64,000 nucleotides of DNA from Zea mays. Lineage: Eukaryota; Streptophyta; Magnoliopsida; Poales; Poaceae. The position numbers were made by a program, and so were the translations under genes. This document shows, piece after piece, positions 34,230 through 45,536 of this stretch. The notes under the pieces are model-generated. The model was not told the origin of the DNA and made no database searches. It saw nothing but the letters and a program-made list of their open reading frames with translations. The DNA lies in NCBI RefSeq assembly GCF_902167145.1, contig NC_050104.1, forward strand, positions 105,163,849 to 105,227,848, in the 5' to 3' direction. How positions within the stretch are numbered: the stretch's first letter is position 1; each line of letters opens with the position of its first letter.

Positions 34230-35080
34230 AGAGCTATACTAAAATGTCAGGTCTAAGCCGAGAGTTAGTCGAACATCGCTTACCAATTAAGCTAGGATTT
34301 TGACCATTCAAGCAAAGGTCGAGACCTTTTCGTTCAGACTTGCATCCATGGATCAAAGATGAGATTCATAGGCTCTTAGAAGTCAATCTCATTAGACCTT
34401 GCAGGCATGTTGATTGGGTCTTGAATATTGTGCCGGTAGAAAAGAAAGTCTCCAACAAGCTTTGGGTACGTATTGATTTCCACAAATTAAATAGAAAAAC
34501 TCCTAAATATGAGTATCCTATGCATGTATCCAATGTATTAATAAATAACGCATCTGTAAATAGAGTCATTAACTTTCTCGATGGTAATGCTAGATATAAT
34601 CAAATCTTCATGGTCAAAGAAGACATGTCTAAAATAGCCTTTATATGTCTAGGCTTTATTGGTCTATTTCAGTGGGTTGTCATGACTTTTGGTCTAAAGA
34701 ATCTATGTGCTACTTATCACAGGGCTATGAATTTGATCTTCCATGAGCTATTACAGAACATCGTGGAAGTCTACATTGATGATACAATAGTAAAATCGAT
34801 TTAGTTTGATTTTCATCTAGCCGATTTGTGGAAAGCTTTTGAGAAGATGTATCGATATGGTTTAAAAACGAACCCACGCAAATATGCATTTGGAGTGTCG
34901 GCTGAAAAGTTTCTAGGATTTATAATTCATGAGCATGGCATAGAAGTAGATCCCCACCAAATTAAAGCTATTAGGAATGTGGCTCCTCCTACTTGTAAGC
35001 TTAAGATATATATGTTTCTCGGTAAAATAAATTATTTACAAAGGCTTAATACTAACCTTGCCAAAAAATGATGTTTTTAC
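34230..35080 (+). pseudogene. Old gypsy reverse transcriptase
   Basis: RT text spans 34300-35070. It includes a fingers region (HPWIKDEIHRLLEVNLIRPC), palm motif RIDFHKLNRKTPK, SVNRVINFLDGNARYNQIF, the VVMTFGLKNLCATYHRAMN block and active site VEVYIDDTIVKS (about 34769-34800). The thumb/connection FLGFIIHEHGIEVDP follows at 34910-34960. Stops at 34802 and before 34340 break the frame. The YIDD box is preserved. Confidence 0.85.
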
Positions 35081-35530
35081 TCCTATTCTTTAGCTTAAAA
35101 ACAACGTCGATTTCACTTGGAGCAGAACATCAACGCACTTTTGACATAATTAAGGAATACTTATCTTTGGTTCTGGTACTTAAGGCACCAAGTATAAAGT
35201 CATTGGAGCTATTTTGACTCAAGAGACCGAAAGAAAGGAGTATATCATAGCATATCTATGTCGTCGGCTCGTGGATGCTGAAACAAGGTATACTTTTATT
35301 GAGAAATTATGTTTGTGCTTTCTTTATGCGTGCACCAAACATAGATATTATATATTTTCTAGCTCTTGTATTGTTGCTTGTCAAACCGATGTGATTAAAT
35401 GCATGTTGCAAAACCCAATTATGAGTGGTAGAATCGGTAAAACATCAAAATCTATGAAAAGTCGGGTTGTAGCTAATTTTATTGTAGAACATCGGATTGA
35501 CAATGTTGTGATAGGAGGATGTGGTAGTGG
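35081..35530 (+). pseudogene. Old gypsy RNase H region
   Basis: Text such as VIGAILTQETERKEYIIAYL (about 35198-35260) and ETRYTFIEKLCLCFLYACTKHRYY matches the RNase H/connection domain of gypsy elements. It ends near 35510 in VANFIVEHRID, where integrase would be expected later, but the sequence turns into a Gly-rich repeat. Confidence 0.65.
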
Positions 35531-35750
35531 TACAAATGGTGGAGGGGGACATGGTGGCGAAGGTAGAGGTGTAAGTGGAGGTGGAGATGGCAGCGATGGA
35601 GATAATGGTGAAGGTGGTGGTGGCAATGGCAATGATAGTGGTAATAGTTATAGTGCTAGTCATCTCTATGGGCATCACAAGGAAAAAATAGGTGGTAGTA
35701 GTTATAGTGTTTGTCATCTCTATGGACATCACCAAGAAAAAAGAATAGTA
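35510..35750. repeat. Gly-codon-rich repeat and 56-bp duplication
   Basis: A GGT/GGA/GGC-rich stretch (about 35513-35640) is followed by two tandem copies of a unit of about 56 bp containing GTCATCTCTATGGGCATCAC (about 35640-35690 and 35696-35746). It stays open in the frame of the preceding RNase H text up to 35903. It looks like repeat expansion at a break in the old element. Confidence 0.6.
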
Positions 35751-35903
35751 AAGACTAGTTTGGAAGCTCAAATCCTTTTGGGATTCCTATCTTTTTCTAG
35801 GGTGAGCAATCTTAGGGATTGCCATTTAAATAAGATATTTAGTTATTTATGGGATGTTTTTCCTCCCGAGTTTACTTCCAAACTAACTCTCAAGGAAATC
35901 TAG

Positions 35904-37196
35904 GCCAAGAGGTGATGATATAACAGGCAGACGTAATAGCCATCTCATCCCAAAAGAAAAAGGCTTAAGAATAACTTTTGTTGGTTCATGTCACAAGGGG
36001 GAAGCATGTGATGTGATGTCACAAGGTGCGCTCAACCAAAGAGTGTTTAAACCGATTTATGTTCTTGTCATGATATCTTTTTGTGCTTGTTAATTGTGTC
36101 ATTATGTCGTGTACGAATAATAATTGTACTTCGTGTTTAATGCTTGAACGACTTCTTTCCTAGCTTTGGATTGATTGATTCGCTGACGAACCCAGCCTGG
36201 CTCTCATCTAGGGCCTAAGCTCTCAATAGCCAGGCAGGCACAGTGCATACTTCGATGTTTGGTTGCCTGTCTACACAAACTCAGGCTGTCTCAAGAAATT
36301 GTTTGGTTGCCCACAACCATGTGAGCTGAAAATATATAAACAATTATCATCAATTACATTTATTATGTGCAACTATTATTTTATATCTCTTAATTTATCT
36401 TATTACTCTTATTATTAATAAAAAAATATGTCAGTTTTCATTTAATTTTGTGTTAACAATGCATGAATACCATCATTAGTTCATTACATGGCTAATTACT
36501 CACAATCCCACAAGCCAAGCCATTTCTTTATGCATGCAGTTGTAGTAGTACTGCAACAAACCAAACAAGCAGAAGTCACATCCTGTAGGCCTAGCCAAGG
36601 AAAATCCAAGCAACCAATCATATCATATTTTCTCTCTTTTTGAGATGGAAAAAGGCTTCAACTAAACACGGTGTCCTTGGCAGTCATTTATCTTCCTCTT
36701 TCAGCTAGTACGGAAACACAAAGTCACACAATACGAAGGCAGGGTACAAGGAGGCCATAGAGTTTCAGATTGTTTGACAATACAAGTTGAATAGCAATTG
36801 CAATGCACCAGCAACAGTTACATACAATGAATCTCTACCGCTCTCCATGTTCCGGAGCTTAAATACTGGGAACAAGCTACATACTACATTGCTACAAACA
36901 GTACATTCTATGCCGACTAAATTGAAAAGAAACCATGGACATGTTGAGCATCAGACTATCAACATCCTAAACTCTAGGCTTAGTAACTTTGCTTTAGCTA
37001 CAATTCACAGCCAACGGGCACAACCGAATACACACAGAACTATGTCAACTAATGAGTTTAACTTGATACATGAGAGATCTAGCATGGAGGAGGCTTGAAG
37101 CATTAAAATCAGCAAGGAACTAGTTTTGGAGGACGGTCAGGGTGAGCACTTCTAAGCTCATGTCATAACGGTATAATCCCACTCATAAGGCAAACC
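35904..37196. other. Intergenic region, possible 3' UTR exon of the ARID gene at 36790-37196
   Basis: 35904-36780 is AT-rich with no recognised gene. It includes repeated GTTTGGTTGCC phrases (36260-36320), perhaps an old MITE. On the minus strand CTTTTGTCTCTCTTTCAG, a strong splice acceptor, ends at 37197 and is followed by moderately complex sequence to about 36790. I infer a spliced 3' UTR exon of the downstream-facing ARID gene, without a recognisable AATAAA. Confidence 0.35.
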
Positions 37197-37645
37197 TGAA
37201 AGAGAGACAAAAGTTGGTTAAGGGGGTGTGGTAAGTACAAAACAGGTGCTGAGTTCACAGCATGTTCCACAAGTGCGCACTCAAGGAATCTTGCCATTTT
37301 TGGGGCCAGACACAAGCAAGACTAAGGAAAACCCTTGAATTCATCCAAGAAGATGCAATATTGTGGGGATTGGCAGGAGCTAGAGCCCTTAGAAGCTTCT
37401 GGTCTTAAGTGCTGGCCTTGTATTTTGTTTTTCCTTGTCTTTCTGTTTTGTTTGGAGGTTTTTCCCTTCAGTTTTGTTTTGTTGTTTGTTTTATTTTCCT
37501 TTTTGTTCGTATTTTTTCTTTTCCTACCTTTCTGGCACTTTGTTTTGGGTCTATTTTAGACCTTTCTTTCTCTTCATAATATATGTTCGAAAGAAAAAAA
37601 AACTTGAATTCAATACAAACAATAATTCAGAGGTGTATAGTCTTA

Positions 37646-37897
37646 CTCTCTGTGCCAAAATAAGCGCACATCGCATACTTCGTGGAATCAAACATTTTCA
37701 AAGTTTGACTAGATTTTTAGAAAATAATATTAACATTTGTATCTTTAAATAGGTTTGCTATGAAAACATATGATGTGATTTGTCTAATTGTGTTTGTTTG
37801 AGACTATAAACATAAACACATTTTTATACTTGGTCAAACTTAGAATTTATTGACTTCTCGAAGTGCGAGATGTGCACTTATTTTGGGACGGAGGGTG
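37646..37897. mobile_element. Stowaway-type MITE (about 252 bp)
   Basis: Inverted ends CTCTCTGTGCCAAAATAAGCGCACAT and, at the other end, ATGTGCACTTATTTTGGGACGGAG are flanked by TA (37644-37645 and 37898-37899). This is the standard Stowaway/Tc1-mariner MITE signature. The body is AT-rich and non-coding. It lies downstream of the ARID stop codon, probably in a 3' UTR intron. Confidence 0.8.
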
Positions 37898-38048
37898 TAT
37901 TAAAATAATCAATTATGCATCGCTCCAGTTTAGTATCCATTTTTTAAAATGACAGTTTCAGATTCAGAGTGATAAAACATAGGCCTAGCAGTCTACCATT
38001 GGAAACTAGGGCGTACTTGTAGTATTGTGCTTCATTGTGGCATCAACA

Positions 38049-41000
38049 TTATTTTGATTGTTCAAATGGTGCACGCACAAATAGCTGCCCATGGAGGGTG
38101 ACAACTGCAGAGGTTTGGTGAGGATCAATGCGGGAAGGCAACCTAATGACCTGCAAAGGATGTAGAAGTTTCATTAAGGAGTATATCCTTAAAAGCGAAA
38201 AACATGCATCAGATACCATTCAAACAGCTGACAGACCTTCTTGAATGGAGTGACACCCCATGGGTTATCCAATTGCTCGGGCTCTCCAGTAACTATCAAA
38301 CGACCAGCAGGGTCAGACTGAACATGTACCTGCATCAAAACATGCATCAGCCACTCCAACTTTTGCAGCACATAAGACATCATGATTGAAATGTTAGAGT
38401 GGACGCACGGACCAATTCAACCCAAAAGTTTAAGATGATGGGAGAAGGTAGTTTATCCACTTATACACTTCAACACCCCCACTCACGTTCAGCCAGAGAG
38501 AAAGGCGCAAACGTGAAAATAAATGGATAAAGGCACAAATAAAGCATCTACCGGGATTCGAACTCAAGACCTCGGCCTTTGATACCATGTTAGAGTGGAC
38601 GCACTAACCAGTTCAACTCAAAAGATTAAGCTGAAGGGAGAAGGTAGTCAATCCACTTATACACTTCAACATGAAGGACAAAAAACAACCATTAAAAAAG
38701 ATTTGCATTTACTTACCTCTTCACGCAGAAGGCCAGGAACCAATGCATAGACTTCATAGCAATCTTTCTGCAAGAAATAAAATAGAATGAAATAAAATAA
38801 TTAACTAAAACATAACCTCTTTCACAAAATGCCCTCAAGTCATTGTAGTTTCACTAATTCCTGGTTAGCCGTTAGCCTATATTCTTTATGAAAATTCCAT
38901 AATAACCACAGGACCTGAGATATATACATTTCATAAAGAATCAGCAGTTCACACATTCACTGGCATTCAACACTCCAAATTTTGCTTCAGGAATTAACGG
39001 AACTGAGAACTATGAGGAAACAACAAACAAATAAGAAACAGCATAGAGCTATAAGATTTAACAACAGATAAAGGTGATATACATATACTCACGGTTTTCC
39101 TAACATTTATTTTCACCCAATCAGCAGGAGGGCCCATGTCAATAACCATTGAGTCATTTCTGTCAGATAGCAATATTTCATGAAATCAATCGAAGTCCAA
39201 GGAGGAAGGAGGAACAAGGACTAGTACTATCCATGCAAAAGAACAGAATGAAGCTAATTATGTGAAGCAGTGTTGAAATTCTCACTGATTTTTTAACAGC
39301 AATAGATAGGAAAATGGAATGCAGGGTTTGCGTGAATATTATAAGTGGACAGGGCTTTACTGTAGCTTATCGGATTTATAAGGTATCACCATGTCATCTT
39401 CAAGGGATGGTATCCTTTTCCTCTTGGCAGAACCTACACAGATCCAAGGATTAGTAACTTTTTATCGTATGATGCGTGAGAGCTGCATTTCATTTCATTT
39501 CGAAGGTCAAGAGAACTCTCCAAGACCCAATCCACTCACAACAATTAGCAAGTAATGGCATAATGGAAGTCAAATGAAACATAATCCAGAAAGGTACCAC
39601 TGCTTTTAGGAGTTTTATCCTTCTTTAAGACAATAGGCCCTTTATCCTAGGGAAAAATTAAAAAACATATTATTATACAACGAAATGAAGATCACTAGTG
39701 ACCCTTGATTTGAAAACAACAAATACCTTAATTATAGGATCAGCATTTTCACCATTGCCTAGTAGGCGGTGAGAATGCCAGCCTTGCATTGCACGAGTTG
39801 CAGATTCTCTTCTGGCTCTTCCAGAACCAGATACGTGGCTTCCACCCACCTGGGCAAACATACAGTGATACAGCCTAAAGTTTAGCCTCCTTGCACATCT
39901 TTCCCATGTTTTAGCACAACTACGTGAACATCCTGCCAGCACTTAGCAGTACTTTCTCTGTCCCGAAATACAAGGCGTACACGTATCTAAAAATTCACAA
40001 ATTGTTATCATTGACCAATAATTAGTCTAATTATATGAAAATTTTAAATTTAAAAAGTGGTTACAGTGGATATGTATTTAGAGATACTCTCTAATAACCA
40101 AACTTTTGTCGCCATAAATTAAACTATGTTATAAGAGTAATCTTTGATTTAGAATGAATTTCATAGCCTTGAAACTAGCCTGTGCCAAGTTATATACTAG
40201 GCCACATAAAATTGTACCTGGCTCTCAGAACCAACTCGATCTGGTAGAGCAGATGAAGCTACTTGGAACTCTCCTGTTTCGATTTTGTGTTTCTCATATT
40301 CAAGGAGTGCCTATAAAAGAGAGGAAAAAATATAAAAAACAGCATTTAACAGGCCATTTAGCGCTACAAACCCTGCCACTAAGAAAAATCCACAACACAA
40401 CCTTAAATTTGATCAGCTACGAGCTATGTACCAATTAAGGAGATTAAATTAGATTCAGGACAATCATATGTTAACAGCTTGGTAAAACTTCTAAATTAAT
40501 GGTATGTATTTGAGCCGGCAAGACTCAATTGACATGCTGACAAAGAATGTGCTTAAATGAAAAAGGCTTCTATTCAATGAACTGTCATTGTAGGTAGTAG
40601 GTACCACATGGCAACACTCAAGTGATAAAACAGTGCTGAAACTAAAAGCTATAAAGGTTGAACAGGTATCTCAGGAACCATGAATGTAAAATTACCTTCT
40701 CATAGAAGTTACGGAAAGTCCATGAAACAGTTGTACATGTCCTGCATAAGACATGCAGGTCATATCATGGGAGAGAGTACAGAAAGAAGACCTTATGTGA
40801 ACCCTGTTCCAAATTCTGTTAAAATGACTGTGAGGATCATCAAAATGAGTTGCAGACTAAATGCATACTTTGGAGGTTTGAATGACTCTCCCACTTGACG
40901 CCACAGCTTGCATGATGTCACCTGTTCAGTGTTGATGCAACTAGTTAGCAAGCATATGAGGCAAAATATCCTCCCCTTTCTCAAATAAAATAGTATACAG

Positions 41001-42757
41001 CAAAGTTAATCAACCAAAACCACTCTCCAAGAAACAGGGGAACAAATAGTCACGACCACAGATCAACAGATACATTTTAGTGCCATACTGCCATACAAAG
41101 AAATAAAATAAAGCAAATGTCAAAATGGCACAAGGAAAAAATGTGTCGTCAATTTGTTAGAAAATAGCAACACAGAAAAGTTTCCCACTTAAGCAAACCA
41201 TATTTAATAGTTTATGCCTACAAAGACGACATGGTTACATTCCATCACTAAGTCACTAGCAGTATAGCTATTTACTCTGCAAATGATGCTTTCTCGGATA
41301 CAAATATCATGCTTAATTTTTGGTTCCCTATTGAGATACTTAGCGTTGCTTTTGTTATATATTGTTTTTGGTAAAGTGAAATCTATACATGTAAAAAAAC
41401 AGTGCCAACCAGGGTAATAAGAGAAGGAATGGCGCATCTGACTGTCAGAGGCACACAGGAGCACTAGTGTTTCATAGGCAGGCTACACAGTAGTCTTTTA
41501 GAACATCGACTAGAATCTTTTAACATGGACACAAAATGATACAAACAAGGTGAATAGGCTAAACATGTTCCACGTGAAAGGAAGATCACAGCAACAGTAT
41601 GATCAATTAACATGATGGTTTCGTACGACTCTGGAAAAGAAAAGGGAGAAATCAGATAAACAATAGTGCTGACACCTTTTGTGCTAAGTAAAAAATTATG
41701 ATAATCTAATGGTCAAATAAAACAACTGTGAACAAAATTGGGCACGCTAGTCAAAATTCTTAACTCATACTTGAGGTACAAAGTTAGACGGGTATGAGTT
41801 GCTAAGTACCAATATAGCAAAGGGACATAGGGTGAGAAACTCAGGATTAAACTATAGCAAGAGGCACTTTGCTACAGACAGGTTCAGACATACTGTGTAC
41901 ATTTTTAGCAGAAAAATTATTAACGACTGAACATGTGTCGTGCAAATAGAACTCATAATTTAACCATTCTCATAGGAATAGAATCATTTGTGTTTTCTTC
42001 AAGAAACCAAAAAGGCATAAATATTCAAGATGAGTACCTGATCATAGCCACCCAATCCAGTAACTTGTCTCCACAATCTAATGATAGCAAAGATACAGTT
42101 ACTTAATTCAGTGTGGTCAATAACAACAGAACAAAAAAAAAGATTTTGTAGCTTGTCTGCTTACTTGAGGCAATTCAATCCTTCACCATAAAACTTAGGG
42201 GGCTTGAACTCCAACATTTTCTCCCTGTGGAAACGCTCCAGCTCCTTCATGAAGGCAGCCTGCTCCTCCTCAGTCCCTGAGTCATCACCCCCAGTGGTGT
42301 AATCGAACATGAAGGAACTGTTTGAGATCTTAGACAATGCCAGCTCCTCCTCAGCCTGCACCAGCACAAGCTGGTTCACAACAGGCTCATTCTGACCAAC
42401 CAGGCCCTTATCAACACCGCCATCTCCAGCTCCGCACTCATCCGCGGAGCCACCCACCGGCACGGGGCCATCCCCGTTCTCCAATTTCACAACCTCGTCA
42501 GTCAAATCCGCCGTCGGGCCACCATTAAGCTCCTCTCTGTCCCCTTCCTCCGCGCCCTCTGCTTCGGGCTTCACTGAAGCCTTGACGGAATCAACGGCAT
42601 CGGCGGTCCCGCTTTCACCGCCCTGCCCCTCCCCCATGACGGGTTCCTCATCCTCATCCTCCACCGCTGCGGCCTCGCTCATGGGGACATCGGCGGCCGA
42701 TTGTGCCTCGCCTACCGCCTGCGGCGGCGGCTCCTCCATACCTTGCTCTTGCGACAT
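38049..42757 (-). CDS. ARID/BRIGHT domain protein with HSP20-like C-terminus (12 coding exons, 460 aa)
   Basis: Exons (plus coordinates, all with GT-AG borders and consistent phase): 42165-42757, 42038-42077, 40869-40921, 40696-40741, 40218-40310, 39727-39849, 39598-39646, 39361-39433, 39094-39160, 38717-38767, 38237-38329, 38049-38150; total 1383 nt with stop. The ATG at 42757 is the first in the long first exon. Residues 1-165 are acidic and low complexity. About 166-262 form an ARID DNA-binding domain (FMKELERFHREK, KLWRQVTGLGGYDQV, SWTFRNFYEK). A KRKR basic patch sits near 336, and about 366-458 is an alpha-crystallin/HSP20-like fold (ADWVKINV, YALVPGLLREEVHV, GRLIVTGEPE). Arabidopsis proteins with this pairing are nuclear chromatin factors; I recall them as subunits of the PEAT complex. 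No disrupting mutation is seen. Confidence 0.93.
38392..38671 (-). mobile_element. Miniature LTR retrotransposon (SMART/TRIM-like, 280 bp)
   Basis: It lies in intron 10 of the ARID gene. Two 84-bp direct repeats (38392-38475 and 38588-38671) have TG...CA ends. On the minus strand the first LTR is followed at once by TGGTATCAAAGGCC, close to the initiator tRNA-Met primer site. The second LTR is preceded by a purine tract AGTGGGGG. Flanks TGAAA (38387-38391) and TGAAG (38672-38676) fit a 5-bp target duplication with one mismatch. The interior of 112 bp codes for nothing. Size and structure match the SMART class of tiny LTR elements described in grasses. Confidence 0.82.
39955..40115. mobile_element. 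Possible truncated Stowaway-like sequence in intron 5
   Basis: TACTTTCTCTGTCCCGAAATACAAGG resembles a Stowaway end. The AT-rich body runs to about 40115, but no matching opposite terminus or TA duplication was found. It is a remnant at best. Confidence 0.3.
40922..42037 (-). other. Largest ARID intron (intron 2, 1116 bp)
   Basis: AT-rich, with donor GTACTC and acceptor CTGAACAG. No gene, MITE or LTR signature was recognised within it. All other introns are 80 to 390 bp. Confidence 0.7.
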
Positions 42758-43287
42758 CCTTGGTCCGGCAGTGGCGGAGACGAGCTAGACCTCGGACGTG
42801 GTGGGAGGGCAAACCCTAGCCGGAGATGGCCAGATGGGGGAGACGACGAGACAGAGACAGAGGAAGCGGAGGAACAGGACAGGAGCAACAGTGGAGAATG
42901 GTTTTGAACTGAAACCGTGCTTACGTGGGCTAGCGGGCTACTCCCATTTCACCATTTGTCATATTCATATTCAAGGTTTTCAAGTTCCAACTGCTTGACA
43001 GCATAAAAAATTACCCAGGTCAGAAAATCAAACACCACATATCTCCTCTCTTCTCTACTCTCTACTCTTTTGTTTCCATGGTCGTCTCTTTTAAAAGAAT
43101 TCTTTATACTTCTTTTAAATTTAACATGCAGTCCAACCTTGAGTATCGTTAAGTGACATTGATCATTACCTTGAAATGGCCATGAGAAAACTATCAAACC
43201 CAATACGACATGATGTCACATGCAACGTAGCCTTCTCGGATATTACTACCTACTAACTGAAGAAGGACGAGTTGTCAAATTAGTTAT
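42758..43287 (-). promoter_or_regulatory. ARID gene 5' UTR and promoter region
   Basis: About 42758-42910 is GC-rich and GA-rich, a plausible 5' UTR. Upstream there is a pyrimidine/purine tract at 43035-43072 (CTCCTCTCTTCTCTACTCTC on the plus strand), of the GAGA type common in plant promoters. No clear TATA box was found. The upstream region is cut off at 43288 by an LTR, leaving only about 0.5 kb of non-transposon promoter. Confidence 0.5.
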
Positions 43288-44099
43288 TGAGAGCAACTAG
43301 AGTAGGTGAATAGATGATAATGTAAAAAATAGCTCAACAAAATAAACTTGGTCTAAAATAAATTAGTAAAACCAAAAACCAAGTTCGAATGAAGAGTGAG
43401 AGAGGAGAGGTTCATTTAATTACGCTTACAAGATGTGTATTAAACTTAGAGCAATATGAAAGTGAAGTAAAGTGCTAGAAGAAATAGAATCGCAATAAAG
43501 TAGAGAGACCAGTGACACAGCGATTTTTATCTCGTGGTTCGGTCAAGCGTAAAATGCTTGTCTAGTCCACGTTGTGGTGTCTCAATGGACAAGGGTTGCA
43601 CTCAACCCCTCTCAAATGATCCAAAGATCAAACTTGAGTACCACAGTTCTGTTCCTTATAGCAAATTCCAAAAGTGAGGAATCTCCACAATTTGGAGTAT
43701 CTCACGCCTTACACAACCGATCTCAAATAAACCACAAGAGTAAGGGGAGTAGAAACACACACAAGAGACAAAATCATAGCAACACACGCACAAGCTGAGA
43801 GAGAGCACAAGAGACAACACAACGTAATAACAGCTCAAAACACTTGCTCGAATCTCAATTTAGCGAAGCAAAGGCGTGAATGTGGTGTCTCGGTGTTGTA
43901 GAATGTTCAATAGATGTTTGGTGGTAGCTCCATGCGCCTAGGGGTCCCTTTTATAGCCCCAAGGGACCTAGGAGCCGTTGGAGCTCCGTTTTGGAAGGCT
44001 CTGGTTGCCTTTTGTCCGCAAGTGTACCAGATTGTCCGGTGACAGTGAATAGTGCAACGACTACGAAATCTCTGATTAGGTGGTTTCCTGTTCTGAGGG
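43288..44099 (-). mobile_element. Sirevirus-like 3' LTR on the minus strand, first segment
   Basis: It starts TGAGAGCAACTAGAGTAGGTGAATAG, the reverse complement of a Sirevirus-type LTR end. It contains a reverse TATA (CCTTTTATAGCCCC near 43949) and CCGGTGACAGTG phrases. The LTR is interrupted at 44099 by gypsy element 2 and continues at 57543-57767 and 59037-59367, about 1.37 kb in all. The interior of this element runs to the right. Confidence 0.7.
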
Positions 44100-45476
44100 T
44101 GTCGGGGACCATAATTAGGGGTACCCCCAAGACTCCTAAACTCGGCTGGTAATCACCATCAGCACAAGCTGCAAAAGCCTGATGGGCGCAATTCAGGTCA
44201 AGGCTCCGTCCACTCAAGGGACACGATCTCGCCTCGCCCGAGCCCAGCCTCGGGCAGGAACAGTAGACCCAGGTGGATTCACGCCTCGCCCGAGGGCCTC
44301 CTCAAGCAACGGGCGCACCATCGACTCGCCCGAGGCCCAGCTCGGGCAGGCTTCGCAGTGAAGCAACCTTGGCCAGATCGCCTCGCCAACCGACTGTATC
44401 ACAGTAGCATTCAATGCAAGGATTGTCTGACACCTTATCCTGACGCGCGTTCCTCAGTCGGCAGGGCCAAAGTGACCGCAGTCACTTCGCCCCTCCACTG
44501 ACTGACCTGACAGGAAAACAGCGTCGTCTGCCCTGCTCCGACTGCTGTGCCACCCGCCAGGGTGAGGCTGACAGCAGCCGAGTCCAGCCTCAGGCGCCAT
44601 AGGAAGCTCCGCCTCGCCCGACCCCGGGGCTCGGCCCCCGCCTCAACCTCGGAAGACGGTCTCCGCCTCGCCCGACCCCAGGGCTCGGACTCAACCTCGA
44701 CCTCGGAAGACGGTCTCCGCCTCGCCCGACCCCAGGGCTCGGACTCAACCTCGACCTCGGAAGACGGTCTCCGCCTCGCCCGACCCCAGAGCTCGGACTC
44801 AACCTCGACCTCGGGAGACGGTCTCCGCCTCGCCCGACCTTGGGCTCGGACCGACCACGTTATAGGGGGGTACATCATTACCCTACCCCTAGCTAGCTCA
44901 GGCTACAGGGAATAAGACCGGCGTCCCATCTGGCTCACCCCGGTAAACAAGTAATGATGGCACCCCGCGTGCTCCCATGACGACGACGGTTCTCAGCCCC
45001 CTACGGAAGCAAGGAGACGTCAGCAAGGTCCCGACAGCCCCGACAGTTATGCTTCTACAGGGCTCAAGCGCTCCTCCGACGGCCACGACATCACATGCAC
45101 AGGGCACTAACACCTCTCCGACAGCCACGTCGGCATGTACATAGGGCTCTGGCTCCTCTCTGCCGGACACGTTAGCACATTGCTACAACCCCCATTGTAC
45201 ACCTGGACCCTCTCCTTACATCTATAAAAGGAAGGTCCAGGGCCCTCGTACTAGGAGGTGGCCGCGCGGGAGGACAGGCTGACGAGCAGGCTCTCTCCCT
45301 CTCTTGCGAACGCTTGTAACCCCCTACTGCAAGCGCATCCATCCTAGGCGCAGGACAACACAAAGCCGCGGTTTCCCCCTCTTTGTGTTCCGTCTCGCGC
45401 TGACCCATCTGGGCTGGGGCACGCAGCGACAATTTACTCGTCGGTCCAGGGACCCCCCGGGGTCGAAACGCCGACA
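44100..45476 (+). repeat. Gypsy element 2, 5' LTR
   Basis: Begins TGTCGGGGACCATAATTAGG and ends CGCCGACA. TATA box TCTATAAAAGG is at 45221-45231. It contains about four tandem 54-bp units (GGTCTCCGCCTCGCCCGACC...) at about 44658-44850, the counterpart of the 57-bp array in element 1. Confidence 0.93.
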
Positions 45477-45536
45477 GTTGGCGCGCTAGGTAGGGGCCTG
45501 CTGCATGTTGACGAACAGCTTCCTGTCAAGCTCCAG

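Larger units (their letters stand above)
30112..35903 (+). mobile_element. Old, heavily decayed Ty3/gypsy element (Cinful/Zeon-like)
   Basis: Successive fragments read as gag C-terminal region, protease, RT and RNase H in the plus strand and in gypsy order, each with many stops. No LTR or integrase was recognised. The 5' part of gag would lie left of the CACTA insertion, outside the window. Element-level identity is inferred from the protease motif IDGGAAINLM and the gag text. Confidence 0.7.

Noticed and set aside
35520..35650. Possible host glycine-rich protein gene
   Set aside because: The frame is continuous with dead RNase H text, has no plausible start or signal peptide, and is a simple repeat.
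37420..37600. T-rich plus-strand ORF with a membrane-like Phe/Leu/Val run
   Set aside because: It is low-complexity TTTTGT sequence near the 3' side of the ARID gene with no conserved domain.
38555..38590. tRNA-derived SINE, suggested by GGGATTCGAACTC near GATACCATG
   Set aside because: The segment sits between two 84-bp direct repeats with TG...CA ends, and the GATACCA is the primer site of a miniature LTR element. No A box at the right distance and no poly-A or poly-T tail.
44435..44915. Repeated Ser/Glu/Arg frames in the LTR of gypsy element 2 (also 56608-56863)
   Set aside because: They are encoded by the 54-bp LTR repeat and are not genes.
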